A stretch of 64,000 nucleotides of DNA, from the NCBI GenBank assembly GCA_038503035.1, contig JAVSML010024618.1, positions 103,895 through 167,894 on the forward strand. The letters are read 5' to 3'. The position numbers and the translations under genes were made by a program. The notes below the pieces were generated by a model. That model did not search any database. It saw nothing but the letters and a program-made list of their open reading frames with translations, and was not told where the DNA came from. This DNA comes from Crocodylus rhombifer. Lineage: Eukaryota > Chordata > Crocodylia > Crocodylidae. This document shows, in pieces, positions 1-10,339 of this stretch (the first letter of the stretch is position 1; every line of letters starts with the position of its first letter).

Positions 1-94
1 CCCCCCCCATGATCCCCTCCCTCCTCATCCAGCCCCCCAACCCCTTACTTACCTGCAGTGGAGCCTGGGTCCAGCTCCCTGATGCTGCCATGCT

Positions 95-425
95 GCCTCT
101 GTCTATAGGCTTGCCGTGCCTTATGTGAGCTGGTTCTGAGTGAGCAACAGCATTACAAAGGTACTGGACTGCCTGGCTTGCTTCCTAGTCAGTCAGTCAC
201 CTGCTCCTTTTTGTTCTTAGAAAGGGTTGGATAGGATATAGCTTAGCTTAGTTTAGCTTAGAATATCTCTATTTAATACTTATCCAATTCATTTCTTTCA
301 ATTTATATTTTTTCTCTCTTTTCTTTTTTTGCAAACTTTAAAAAAGAAAGCTCAATGTTTTCCCTGGCAGCGTGATCCATCATTGTGCAGGGAAGCACAC
401 ATTACACACACACACACACAGTTTG
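95..425 (+). repeat. Dispersed repeat block shared with 49905-50247
   Basis: Both copies share, in the same order, a GCTGGTTCTGAG segment, GAACTGCCTGGCTTGCTTCC-like text, a run of TTAGCTTAGC repeats, a T-rich tract, CTTTTAAAAnAGAAAGCTCA, and GGGAAGCACACATTACACACAC. A CA microsatellite follows at about 400-420. The block lies inside hAT-like copy 1 and copy 3. It has no open frame of interest. Confidence 0.8.
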
Positions 426-440
426 TGCTCCACACCCCTC

Positions 441-700
441 AAAGTTCCCCTAGACTCAGGTCTCCTTCTCCGAAAAGCAGCACCTTGGAGGAGGTTGAGG
501 TTGTAGAGGCTCATCACCAGAACTGAAGCCAGCTTCCTACAGCTGAAAACAGAAAACCTGCTAACTATCTCCAGAGAGATACACCAACTGCAGGTGCTTC
601 CTCAGCCTGACAAAGGGGTTTTTCAACCCGAAACTTCCTGAGATATATTTCTCTATTATGTTTTTTCCATAATAAACATATAAAAATAAAAACACAAGAC
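441..700 (+). repeat. Penelope-like tail segment with hammerhead-like core
   Basis: The segment begins TCATCACCAGAACTGAAGCC and ends in CAACTGCAGGTGCTTCCTCAG, a hammerhead-like core (see 607-633) and AATAAACATATAAAA. It matches 44440-45000, but about 430 bases present there are missing here between the two conserved parts. A reverse-oriented relative lies near 51955-52250. The association with Penelope-like elements is an inference from the ribozyme-like core followed by an AATAAA-rich tail. Confidence 0.5.
607..633 (+). ncRNA. Decayed hammerhead-ribozyme-like core
   Basis: The order is CTGACAA (607-613), a five-base-pair stem GGGTT/AACCC (616-620 with 625-629, loop TTTC), then GAAA (630-633). 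A type hammerhead has CUGANGA, stem II, GAAA. Here the essential G8 reads A, so CTGACGA has become CTGACAA, the change expected from CpG decay. Two further copies sit at 44968-44993 and, on the minus strand, about 51961-51990. Stems I and III were not resolved, and activity is unlikely. Confidence 0.45.
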
Positions 701-779
701 AAGCCATCACACACCATGAGTAACATATATCCAACACAGCATCTTTACTTTTTGCTGTCAATTCCTTTATAAAAAGAAT

Positions 780-1290
780 GGCTCTGTGACAGTTTGGCTA
801 GGCTACCAGAGATGATGCTGGTGTGACTGTGCTGGTGCTGCTTACTCACTAAGTTATTTTACCTGCTGCCGTTTACAGTGGTGGACTGGACTGAGATTGT
901 AGGGCCTCACTGGGGCACACTACTGTGTTGTGCAGAGGCCCCGGTGCCAAGGAGGGTGCACCTGTACACAAATACACACACACACAGTCACACAGTGAGG
1001 GTGCTCCTAACAGACACACACTAGGTGCTCCTACTTGAGAGGAAAGAAGGGCCTGACAGTTCAGTCTGGCTACCTTAGATGCTTCTGGTGCTACTGGTGC
1101 TGAGTCACCTATGTTATTTTTACCTGCTGCCATTTACAGTGGTGGACTTGGATAAAGCTGTAGGGGAGGAGGAGACCTCACTGGGGCACACTGCCATGTT
1201 GTGCAGCAGCACCAGAGTCAGGAAGGGCGCACCTGAACATACACATGGTGTCACCCACTCATGTCACGATTTTTGCTTGCCTGTGGCCAG
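780..1290 (+). repeat. Tandem duplication of about 290 bases within hAT copy 1
   Basis: Two units are recognisable, near 780-1015 and 1050-1290. Each runs GGCTA.CTTAGATG or similar, GTGCTG, TTATTTTACCTGCTGCC, TTTACAGTGGTGGAC, CCTCACTGGGGCACACT and ends in a CACAC stretch. The same unit occurs once at 52240-52400 and once in reverse orientation at 44050-44190. Confidence 0.6.
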
Positions 1291-1907
1291 AGGTGCAGGG
1301 CCCCAGAACCCAGACTCCCCCTGCACCTATTTCCTTGACATCTGGCAGGCTTCATGGCTGCAGCAGGGCTGAGGAGGCCTGCAGTTTTCACCCCCTTGTG
1401 TCTTAACAGCCACAGTGTCACTTATGTCATGAGTTTTGCTTGTCAGGAGCTTGAGGTGCAGCTTCCCAGATACCCCTGCACCTATCTTCTTGAAAGTTGG
1501 CAGACTTTGTGACCGGGGCAAGAGTTATCATCCCTGCAGTTTTTACCCTGCTGTGGTGTAACACACACGTGACATGAGTTTTGCCTTCAGAACTTTGAGG
1601 TGCACTTTCCTAGAAACACCTGCACCTGTCACCTTGAAACTTGGCAGGCTTCATGCCCTCTGCCTAGGCTACTACCCCTACAAGTTTAATCCAAATTGGC
1701 CAAAAATGAACAAAGTTATAGATATTTCACTGATTATACTCTATAGCCTGATCTCCGAATCTCTTCGAATCAGCTCCGAATCTTCCGAACCTGATTCAGC
1801 CAAATCAAATAGCAAAAATGATCTGAATCTCTGAATCAAATCGCTGGCATCTGAATCAGCTGAATCCAAATCAAACAGTTCCCTATTCACACAGCCCTAC
1901 CTATCAA

Positions 1908-2325
1908 CACTGCTGACAAAGATGGTAATGGATGCCAATCATGGTCATGATTTTTTGTGTTTTATTAGAAACTTCAATCTGACAACTGAGTGATTTTCCT
2001 TGGGCCAAACAGTTATCAGCCACTCCACCTGAGCCAGATTCAAGACATCCTTTATGTAACCTTTTGTCAATCCTTTCCACTTTCTTGTCTGACATTATAA
2101 TTCACTTCCAGCTAAATAAATTACCTGGGGCAGACACAGTCTGTTTCCCATCAACTGTTAATAAAAATTGTGATTAAATAAATATATCTGGACATCTGGT
2201 TTATAATTTTATATTAGACTTTTGACCTTTTACATAACTTTTCCATGTAAGGTAGCTGGCCTGGATATGTATTTTTGGGGACTTTCTCAAAATTTGCATC
2301 AGACATCATGTCTGAACACTCATGC
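1908..2325. other. Intronic sequence, nothing recognised
   Basis: AT-rich intron between two hAT elements. No open frame, RNA gene or repeat was recognised. Confidence 0.5.
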
Positions 2326-2835
2326 CATTAGACCAGGAATGAGCAATTATTTTGGTTGGCAGGCCACTAAATAAGTTTTGGGGAGCTGTCAAGGGCTGCA
2401 CATATAAAATATTTCAGAAGCTACTATTTTAACAAATTATAGATAAAAAAACCCAAATCATATACTAAAAATAAGCATATATTATAACATATTTTAAGTT
2501 TATTTTTAAAATATTTTTATTTTTCTGAGTAGTATATATAGAGGTGATTGCATAATAGCTCAAAATAAAGTCTGATTTGTATATCATATGTGGGGATGCG
2601 GAGATGTGTGGAGGGGTCTTTGTGTGAGTGTTTGCATGGGATGTGGGGGTTGGGGGGTGTGAACATTTCAGGGAAAAGGTGGAGACCGCCCACATGCTAG
2701 GTCTTGGGAACTGGCTGGGGTGGGGGCAGGGGGAGCATGCAATAGAGCTTGCCATGGCAGGTTGGTGTAGTTGCAGGTGTGGGACCAAGCCCCATCTTTT
2801 CCCACTGAGGGTAGCCTGTGCTTGCTGACAGCACT

Positions 2836-2864
2836 GCCCCAGCCCCAGCCCCAGCCCCAGCCCC
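2836..2864. repeat. (CCCCAG)n short tandem repeat
   Basis: Roughly five consecutive CCCCAG units lie inside the hAT element. They create artificial GLGLG and GWGWG peptide repeats in the minus-strand frames. Confidence 0.9.
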
Positions 2865-3132
2865 ACCTAGCACACACATGTTCCTGGTAGGGCTGGTCCT
2901 GCTGCTGCATCCACCTGGGTACTGCTTGATTACCCCCACCTCCAGTGGCTCCTCCTCCTCCTGCTCCTGCTGTGCTGCTCCAGGAAGCAGGTAGTGAGGG
3001 TAAGAGGCAATGTCTGTGAGGTGTGTGCCAGGCACCACATGCCCAGTCAGGTGGTGGGGAAGCTGCAACCGGGTGGCTCCTGCTCCAACATATGGGGCTC
3101 CAGCTCCTGGCCATCTTCCATCCACATGGCAA

Positions 3133-3858
3133 TAGGGCTGTGCAAAACAGCACCAGTCCAATTTGACTTCTATTTCAACAATTCAACAGAACAGTGTTTC
3201 GTTTCAAAGACTGTTTCATTTTGAAAGCCCTGTTCCATTTCATTTAGTCGAAACTGTTTTGATGTTTTGACATTTCACCCATAAGTTATTATGGGGAAAA
3301 ATAAAGTGCAGCAGGCAGGGAGATCAGGGGCTCACTGCTGCCTGGGACCAGTGATGGGAAGATGAGGGGCCCACACCCCTGGGAGGACTCCAGCCCAGCC
3401 CCTGGAGCCCTCTGGGGGTGTGGGTGAGCCCCCAGTCTGCCTGCTGGATGCAAGGTGGTGGGTGATGTTGCCTGGGACCGGCGGCAGCAGCAATCTTTCC
3501 GGCACTGATCCCAGGTGGCAGCACCCAGCCCCTCTCATCTGCCAGGCAGATCAGGGGCCCACACCCCTGGGAGGACTCTGGCACAGCCCCTGCAGCCCTC
3601 CAGGGGTGCAGGTGAGCCCCTGATCTGCCTGCTGAATGACAGGAGATGGGTGCTGCCACCTGGGACCGGCGCTGAAGCCAGAAAGCCTGGCTTCAAAACT
3701 TGAAACAATTGAAAACTTTCAAAACATTTTGAGTACCCTTGTTTTATTTCAAAGCTATTTTGAAGGCTTTTGTTTCATTTTGATTTTGCTGTTTCGAGCT
3801 CTAAGCACATTGAAACCACTTTGAAACAAAACGCTGGGTGAAATTTTGCACAGCTCTA
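3133..3858. mobile_element. Nested hAT-like element with TAGGGCTGTGCAAAA ends
   Basis: The left terminus TAGGGCTGTGCAAAA and the right terminus TTTTGCACAGCTCTA are near-perfect inverted repeats. The flanks are ATGGCAA and ATGGCCA, an imperfect 7-8 bp duplication. Subterminal DNA carries many TTTCA/TGAAA motifs (GTTTCGTTTCAAAG on the left, GAAACCACTTTGAAAC on the right). The GC-rich centre has no credible gene. It interrupts the hAT element 2334-4246. Confidence 0.78.
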
Positions 3859-4254
3859 ATGGCCACTTGCAGGGGGCTGCTCATTGCATTAAGCAGGCAG
3901 AGTGAGTGAAAGGTGGCTGGCAGATGGAGCTGAAGCCCCTCATACTGGGGCAGGAGCTTCCTGGCTGCAGCTTCCCCCCTGCCTAGAACAGCACAGCAGG
4001 GGCAGGAGGAGGAGCCACTGGATGTGGGGGGAATGGAGCAGTACCTGGGCAACTGCAGCTGCAGCAGGAGCAGCCCCACCAGGAAGCTGTGCTTGCTTAC
4101 CAGGATCAGGGCAGTGCCACCGGCAGGTGCAGGCAGGAGCATGGTATGGGCTTCCCTTGGCCCCATGTGGAGCACTGCAGGGGCAGCCACGGGCTGGATT
4201 CAATTAATTGGTGGGCTGGATCCAGGCCATATTTTGCCCTCCCCTGCATTAGGC

Positions 4255-4930
4255 ATATGATTACTGTACCATAGTAGGCTCTTCCTCTTTCCTTTTGCTT
4301 GATAGTGGCATATTGACCATTTTCTTTTACTTGTGTTGTAAAATCCACAACTGATTTGTGACACAGGAAACTAACAGAATAGAATACTACTGTGGAGCTT
4401 TTGTGCATCTCTGTGTCCTTTAAGCAACTGTTAGATGCACCAGCATGAGCAGAAATTGGAGCTTACCAGAGCTCATGGTGAATACATGCCTGTATTTGTG
4501 CCCAATGGGCCAGATTCTGTCCCCAAGAGGTGTCTAAATGGAATTAGACACCTGTAACAGGGAGCCTACTCCTCCTGTTACTTTGAGGGAAAAACAGTAG
4601 TCAACAGAACTCAGGTAGTGAAATAAAGCACAACTTCAAAGGATTAGGCAGCCAGAGGCCAGACAATGACAGTGCCTGCCACAGGCAGGTGCAAGCTGCA
4701 ATATAGTCCAAGAGGGAAAGAGAGAAAGGTTAAAGGCCTAGCAAGGGAGAGACAGAGACAGAGGGACATGGAGGCAGAGGTCAGGGACCTAGAGCCTGAA
4801 AAGAGGCAGACATAGGACCAAGATCCCAGCAGCCCAGAGGGGCAATGACTGACAAGGGCATAGAGGCCCAGTGAAACATGGAATGAGACTGAGGGCTGAA
4901 GATCCACTGAACTGATTAATCACTAACAAC
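4255..4930. other. Intronic sequence; purine-rich tract 4640-4920
   Basis: No gene or clear repeat was recognised. The second half is AGAG/GGCAG-rich on the plus strand. Confidence 0.4.
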
Positions 4931-5992
4931 GATGAGGCAAGAGCGTGGCCCCCTCAGCAGCACAGCACTCTCCAGTGCCGTGGGACCCCTCCTGTCCTGA
5001 GCTGCAGAGGGATCAGCCACAGCTTTCCTGGCCGGTGTGGCCCAGCCAGCCCAACCCTTCCCCTATCAAGTGGCGGCTTCCCCATGTGCTGCTGCACTTC
5101 CCCCTACCTGTGCCAGCTGGTCCCAAAAGGCAGGAGGCTCCACTGCCACTTGTGCTGGCCAGTGCCAACCCAGCCAGGCTTACCCTGTCCCCAGCAGCAC
5201 ATGGAAAGCTGGCTTCAGCAGCATGCTGCTCCAGATGGGATGGGCCCAGCCAGGTTGGCACCAGCCAGGAAAAGCGGCATGCAGCTGAAGCCAGCTTCCC
5301 ACATGCTGCTGGGGATGGGAGGAGCTCAGCCGGGTCTGCACCGGCCAGCAGAAGCAGTGGCGGAGCCACGTGCTGCTCAAGACTGACCGACGCAGGTAGG
5401 GGCAAAGTGCAGCTGAGCCCCTGCTGCTTCAGCCGAGCTCATCCCATCCCGAGTGGCACACAGCTCTGACGCCACCTCTCCTTTCTGGTGCTGATTGGGC
5501 TGGAGCTGCAGCCCAGCTGCTGCTTCCCCTCCCCAGTGCCGGCCCAGCCCGACCCCACACAACTGAAGCGGCATGGCATGGCACGGCATGGCAAAAGCCT
5601 GCCCACCAGCCACTTTCCTGGGCTTACTTGCAGGGAAGAGCCCTTTTCAGTTTCATGCAGCAAAGCAGAAACTGGCCTAGACACTGTTTCCCTTCACTAG
5701 TGCCACAGGTTCCGGCCCAGCAACCCTGCCCCTCTCAAGATGCAAACGTGGCCTAAGCCAGGGGCAGGGAGAGGCCAGCTGGGTCAGGCTGGGGTCAGGG
5801 TTGGTTGCCTCACAACCAGAACCCAAGGAAACAGCTTGAGGTGCTGCAGCTGGCGGCTGGTGTCGCTGGTTGCTGCTGGAGGCTTTTAGAGAGGCAGCCG
5901 CCATTACCTGGGTTTTGAAGGGGCTCTGTAGGCTGGAGGGAAATGCTTGGCAGGCCAGATCCAGCCTGTGGGCCATATTTTACCCATTCCTG
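4930..5992. mobile_element. GC-rich hAT-derived segment, right end only
   Basis: The right end GGGCCATATTTTACCCATTCCTG at 5970-5992 is a relative of the right end of the 2334-4246 element, and CTCTACGG follows. No matching left terminus or duplication was found, so the left boundary is approximate. Open frames of 100-170 codons on both strands here are overlapping and full of Pro, Ala, Ser and Cys, as expected from GC-rich non-coding DNA. Confidence 0.5.
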
Positions 5993-7683
5993 CTCTACGG
6001 GGTGTCAGAGGCTGTGATTAATCCATAAGGCAGCAGGTGCCCTGGGTCCACATATAGACCTAGAGGGCCCACCAAGTGTGAAGACTTTAGTGATTCCAGT
6101 AGGGTCTGAGATAATTTGCTGGCAGGAGGCTAGCTTGGAGCTTGTTCTAGGGCCGTGGGCATAGCCTCTCTTTGCAAAATTTACTAAGAACATTAAGGCA
6201 TGATGAAGGTGGGGTGAAGAGCCAAAGCAGGACAGGAACCGAGTGGCCACTAGAGGGTGTCAAGTTTGCCCTTGGAACACTGGTCCTATTACAGTACCCT
6301 ATTCTGATTTTATTTCACCCTGGTCAAGTCACCAAAAAAATCAATGCAAAAGGTGGATTTCTGTTTGTACTCTTCTTTTGTGACTCAACCTTAAGCGCAA
6401 GATGCTGCTGCATTATTAAAGTAGATTCAATAATGGATTTTCAGGGACTTGAACAGGATGAAAATTAATTGCACTTAGATACCTAATAGATGGAACAGAA
6501 TCTGGCCTTGAGTGCTGGCATATGTTGAGTTATTGAACACCCTTCCCTAAAGCAAAAAAAATGTCTGAAATCATAAAAGCTCATGCTGGTTGGATGATTC
6601 ATGCCTGTAGAAATGATTCTCTGTGGGCATTCTTCATGGCTATAAAAAAAGGTGTATCACTTTACAAGTAGACTTATAATTAGAGGACACAGTTAGCAAA
6701 GACCAGATCAAAGGTTTCTGGTGAGTTTTCTGAATAACTGAGAGACTATTAATGACTCCTAGTGTCAATTATATCAATGATGATCACCAACAGTATTAGG
6801 AAATTCAAGTTAAGGTGTTCAAAACAAAAATAATATTGCCCTTTTGTGTCTGATACCACATGGTTGTTCTGTGCTTAGCTAGAAGCTATTGCTCTTGCTC
6901 TCGCTGTCTCTATAGATATATGCACAGAATCTAGAAATATCTACAGGTTCAAATTATGCCTTCAGCCATATACTTAGTAAAAATAGCTTTTGAGAAACAA
7001 TCTGCAGTAGATGGTTGAAAACTTAAAGTGGCCTAGTGCATGTAACTAGACTGACATCTGAAAATACTATATCTGAGTTTTCTTAAAATGGTAATCTTTG
7101 AAAGATGTCAAAAGGTGGTAGTACTTGCTGGACTATGTCCAAACAAAGATTGAATATTTAAAAAATAGGATGTCATTTGGTTATCAGCATGAAAACAATG
7201 CTTAGTGGAAAAACCATTTTTGTCCACATTCAAATAGGTCAAAGTGAGGTAAAAATGTTATAACATCATTTTCCAAAAAAAATTATTTTTGGACTCAGAT
7301 AAAGTATGAGGAACTTCAGCCAAAGAAACAATTTAGAATCTAATAGAAATCCTATTTTGCTATTAAATGTTGTGTCACTATTTAACATTCTAATGTTAAT
7401 TGGAAACATTGTCTCTTAAATACTTATGCCAAAAAACGTCAGTAACTACATTTTGTTTGGTTGTAGTGTATATAGTATAAAATGAGCAAAATATGCAACA
7501 TTAACTGGTTTAATTTAGTTTTACATATGTAACTTCATATTTTCTTCAGCATACTGTTCTGCACTGATGCTGTAAGAAACACATAACCAAGGCTCATGGT
7601 TGATTTTTTTTACATATAAAAAAGTCAGTTGTAAAAGGAAAAAAATGCTCCTTTTTTGCTTTGATGGAATAACTTAGTTGAAA
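5993..7683. other. Intronic sequence, nothing recognised
   Basis: AT-rich DNA with no recognised gene, RNA or repeat. Confidence 0.5.
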
Positions 7684-7691
7684 GTCTACCA

Positions 7692-8480
7692 CAGGAATAG
7701 GTCAGGTTTTTGGCCGGAGTGCCAAAAAACACCACAATGCCTACTTTGGAAGGTGCTGGAGTGCCGGCAAGGCAGAAAACCAAAATGAGGGCAAAGGGTA
7801 CAAGGCAGGAATTCCTGCTTGTGCCCTTTACCCCCACCCAAAGCCCCCGCCCCCCAGCCCTGCTGCCCCTTGCCCCCCAGCCAAAGCCCCCGCCCCCCAG
7901 CCCTACTGCCCCTTGCCCCCCAGCCCTACTGCCCCTTGCCCCACAACACAGGCTCTGTGGCTGCCAGCAGCTACCCCGGCTCTGGTTAGCTGCTGGAGCC
8001 CGGGCTGCTCCCAGCAGGGCTTGCAGCTGGCAAGGGGCTCCCCAGAGCTGGGGCCGGCTGCAGTCGGGAGGCTCCAAACATCTGTGCTGGGCTCCAGCTT
8101 CAGCTTCGCACCGGCGCGTGCACCCACACATTGGAGCGGGTGTGGCCTGAGGCAGCGTAGCTCTGGTCTCTCTCCCACTCCGGCACGGAGGTGTTGAGCC
8201 TGGTGCAGCTGTTTGTAGCCAGCTCAGGCTCTGGGAAGCTGCAGCAAGCAGCGGGCAGAGTGCAAATAGCTGCGCCAGGCTCATCACCTCCATGCCAGGA
8301 GCTGGGGAGAGACCAGGGCTGCACTGCCTCAGGCATTTGGGATGTTGCAAGCCCTGCTGGGAGCACCTCGGGCTCCATTGCTGGCAGCAGCTACCTGGAG
8401 CTGGGGCTGGCTGCAGCGTGCCAAGCAAAATAGCCTCGCGTGCCGTGCTTGGCACGGGTGCCAGGGTTTGCCGACCCCTG
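7692..8480. mobile_element. hAT element with Charlie-like right end
   Basis: The right end GGGTTTGCCGACCCCTG is the reverse of CAGGGGTCGGCAAACCC, a classic hAT/Charlie terminus; the left end CAGGAATAGGTCAGGTTTTTGG is a diverged counterpart. The flanks are GTCTACCA (7684-7691) and GTCTAGCA (8481-8488), a duplication with 7 of 8 bases matching. A cytosine-rich minisatellite occupies about 7830-7942, with GCCCCTTGCCCCCCAGCCCT-type units. The long minus-strand open frame through this element has no recognisable domain. Confidence 0.8.
7830..7942. repeat. C-rich minisatellite inside the hAT element
   Basis: Repeats of CCCCCAGCCCTACTGCCCCTTG and close variants (with CCAAAGCCCCCGCC units) are arranged in tandem, about 3-5 copies. 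Confidence 0.75.
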
Positions 8481-8488
8481 GTCTAGCA

Positions 8489-9833
8489 TATTAAGTTTAC
8501 AAAAGCTTTCAGCTGGCTAGTCAAGCTCAGTACAAACATAGATATTTCAACCCCCTCATGATTCTAATGCCACGAGAAGAAGACTGCAATGAGGTATTAT
8601 TCATTTGATTTTATTACACTATTATGCATATAAATGACACTGCTACTGCCTCACTGTTCAGCTTTACTGCATATAATGAATCAAAGCATTAAGAAGTGCC
8701 ACATGGTGCAGAAAATAACAAATGCATTAAAATAATGTGTGGAGTAAGGTAATATAACCTTAATAAAGCAAAGTAAGTGATATGTTAATTATGAGGTTCC
8801 TACTTTTGTTTATTACAACTTATAAAATGTTATACAATTAGCTGAGAGCTGTATATATTAAAAGGATTCTTGGAGGTCTTTTCTTAAATAATAAAGAGCT
8901 AAAAAAATAGAAACCTGAAGGCAGCAAATAGAAGTAGAATAAAAGTTTCCTTTAATGAGAAGAATATTGCCAAGTGTACATTTTCTACTCATATTTCAGA
9001 GGAGAAACATATGAATAACCTACTATTTATAATGCATTACAGTTCTGGAAGTTTTATTAACTATTGGGCAATTAAAACTGCTGAAGAAAAGCAATTACAA
9101 GGACCATAATCATCTTGTGCCTCTCTCTCAAATGAACAAATGTAATGCACAGATCTCTATAGTAAGCTCCTATTCCATACACATCAAAAAGATCACATTA
9201 TATCTTAATTCCTATCAACTTTATAAAGTGAACTCAAACAGAACATATGACTATCCAAAAGGCCTGAATAAATGTTTGTTTTGACTTGGATATGGCTTCT
9301 ATAAGGGAACAATCAGTGACCCTACTAATTTTCCATTATCCCATGAGTAACCAAGGGCAGAATCTGATTCCCAGTAAGTACATACAGGATTATGAAAAGA
9401 GCTTTCTAACAAGGAAACCTAAAAGCTTCATATTTCCTTACTAAAGCACTGGTTAAAAATTCACAAGTGTACAGAAAACACTGGTTAAGAGTTAACTTAG
9501 ATTATGTTCAAAACCACAAAAACGAAAAATATTCTCTTTTTTTTTCCTTTTTGCGGGAGAAGCAGTGAAGAAACTGCCTTCCTCACTAGACGAGGATTTT
9601 AACACAGTCTGTCAGCCAGTTTCCTACTTTATTTAACCATTTTTATTAAAAATATTTTCTTTCTTTATCTTTACTGTACTGACACTGGGTTGCTTCTTAG
9701 CTCTTTCATTATAGGTTAACCACCCTAAAAATTAACTTTATGGCTTAGTACCTAAGAAGAAAGGGAGATAACAAAAAAGTAATCATATGTTTTGCACCAG
9801 AAATCTACATTCAAAATTTTGTATCTCACTTAC
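8489..9833. other. SYN2 intron 4 sequence next to the exon, nothing recognised
   Basis: AT-rich, apparently unique sequence. The exon expected to follow 9834-9990 was searched for on the minus strand and not seen. Confidence 0.5.
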
Positions 9834-9990
9834 CACCCATGGTTTGTCACAGAAGTTATAGATTGATTCAAGGGAGTTAACACTTGGGATGCCAGCATAT
9901 TGCATTCCAATGATTAAGTTACGGAAATCTTCATTCTCAGCCATACTGAATGAATGTTGTCGAACAAGAACAAAATCAGGTCTGAATGAT
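9834..9990 (-). CDS. SYN2: SYN2 coding exon (probable exon 4), domain C
   Basis: The minus-strand acceptor TTTTTTTCTCTTCAG precedes 157 bases, followed by the strong donor GTAAGTGAG. The first base A completes the Arg codon AG|A split with exon 41859-41950. The remaining 52 codons read [19 protein letters not shown], then [17 protein letters not shown], then [16 protein letters not shown], ending in phase 0. RPDFVL.RQH, GMQYAG and YNFCDKPWV are near-invariant synapsin domain C motifs. MAENEDF and SLESIYNF point to synapsin II; synapsin I has MARNGDY and SLHSVYNF. An open frame can be read through both splice sites, but the residues beyond them are intronic. The next exon, expected to begin with FAQ, was not found to the left. 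Confidence 0.96.
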
Positions 9991-10339
9991 CTGAAGAGAA
10001 AAAAAGTATGCAACTATTAAGTGATGATCAAATTCCTTTTTCATCTGACAATAAACAGCAGTCTTAGAAGGGAAAGTTGTACCAGCTGCTGGACAGGAAA
10101 AAAATTTAAAAAGTATTTAAAAGGAAGGTAATGAGTTGAAAATCGAAGACCATGTATTATTAATGGCACAAGCATGAAACCAGATTAACATTATTTTTTA
10201 TCTATGCCTTCTTTCTGTCTCTGTTCAATTTCTGTAGTTTCATACTATTAGAAGAGAAATTGCTACCACCAATAGCATGACAACCTTATATGAACAACAA
10301 GCAAACACAGACAATTAAGACAGGAATTGGGCTGGTTTT

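Larger units (their letters stand above)
1..1899. mobile_element. hAT-like non-autonomous element, copy 1 (left end outside window)
   Basis: The right end reads CACACAGCCCTA at 1888-1899, the reverse complement of the TAGGGCTGTG ends seen at 3133, 10340 and 43381. The 8 bases that would be the target duplication are CCTATCAA (1900-1907); the left end is outside the window so this cannot be checked. The subterminal part (1745-1890) is rich in GAATC and CCGAATC motifs. Internally it shares three blocks with the elements at 43381 and 49596: about 95-425, 441-700 and 1070-1560. Units of roughly 130-150 bases recur at 1250-1700, each with a core like TTGAAACTTGGCAGGCTTCATG. No coding sequence is credible. 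Confidence 0.7.
2334..4246. mobile_element. hAT element (TIR CAGGRRWGRGCAAW), interrupted by a second element
   Basis: The left end CAGGAATGAGCAATTATTTTGG and the right end GGCCATATTTTGCCCTCCCCTG are imperfect inverted repeats of the hAT/Charlie type. They are flanked by CATTAGAC (2326-2333) and CATTAGGC (4247-4254), an 8-bp duplication with one difference. The interior is GC-rich, with (CCCCAG)n at about 2836-2864, and several long open frames that are low-complexity and not conserved in kind. Another hAT element (3133-3858) sits inside and is therefore younger. Length without the insert is about 1.19 kb, so this is a non-autonomous member. Confidence 0.8.

Noticed and set aside
2465..3161. 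Overlapping minus-strand open frames up to 161 codons
   Set aside because: They lie within a GC-rich hAT element, contain simple repeats (GLGLG, GWGWG) and show no conserved domain.
4945..5684. Open frames of 130-174 codons on both strands
   Set aside because: Overlapping on both strands, rich in Ala, Pro, Ser and Cys, as expected of GC-rich non-coding DNA. No motif was recognised.
7625..8455. 276-codon minus-strand open frame
   Set aside because: It spans a complete hAT element with matching 8-bp flanks and a C-rich minisatellite; no transposase motif is present.
9991..10013. Met codon upstream of the SYN2 exon 9834-9990 as a translation start
   Set aside because: It lies in the polypyrimidine tract of the splice acceptor. 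The phase match with the previous exon shows the frame enters by splicing.
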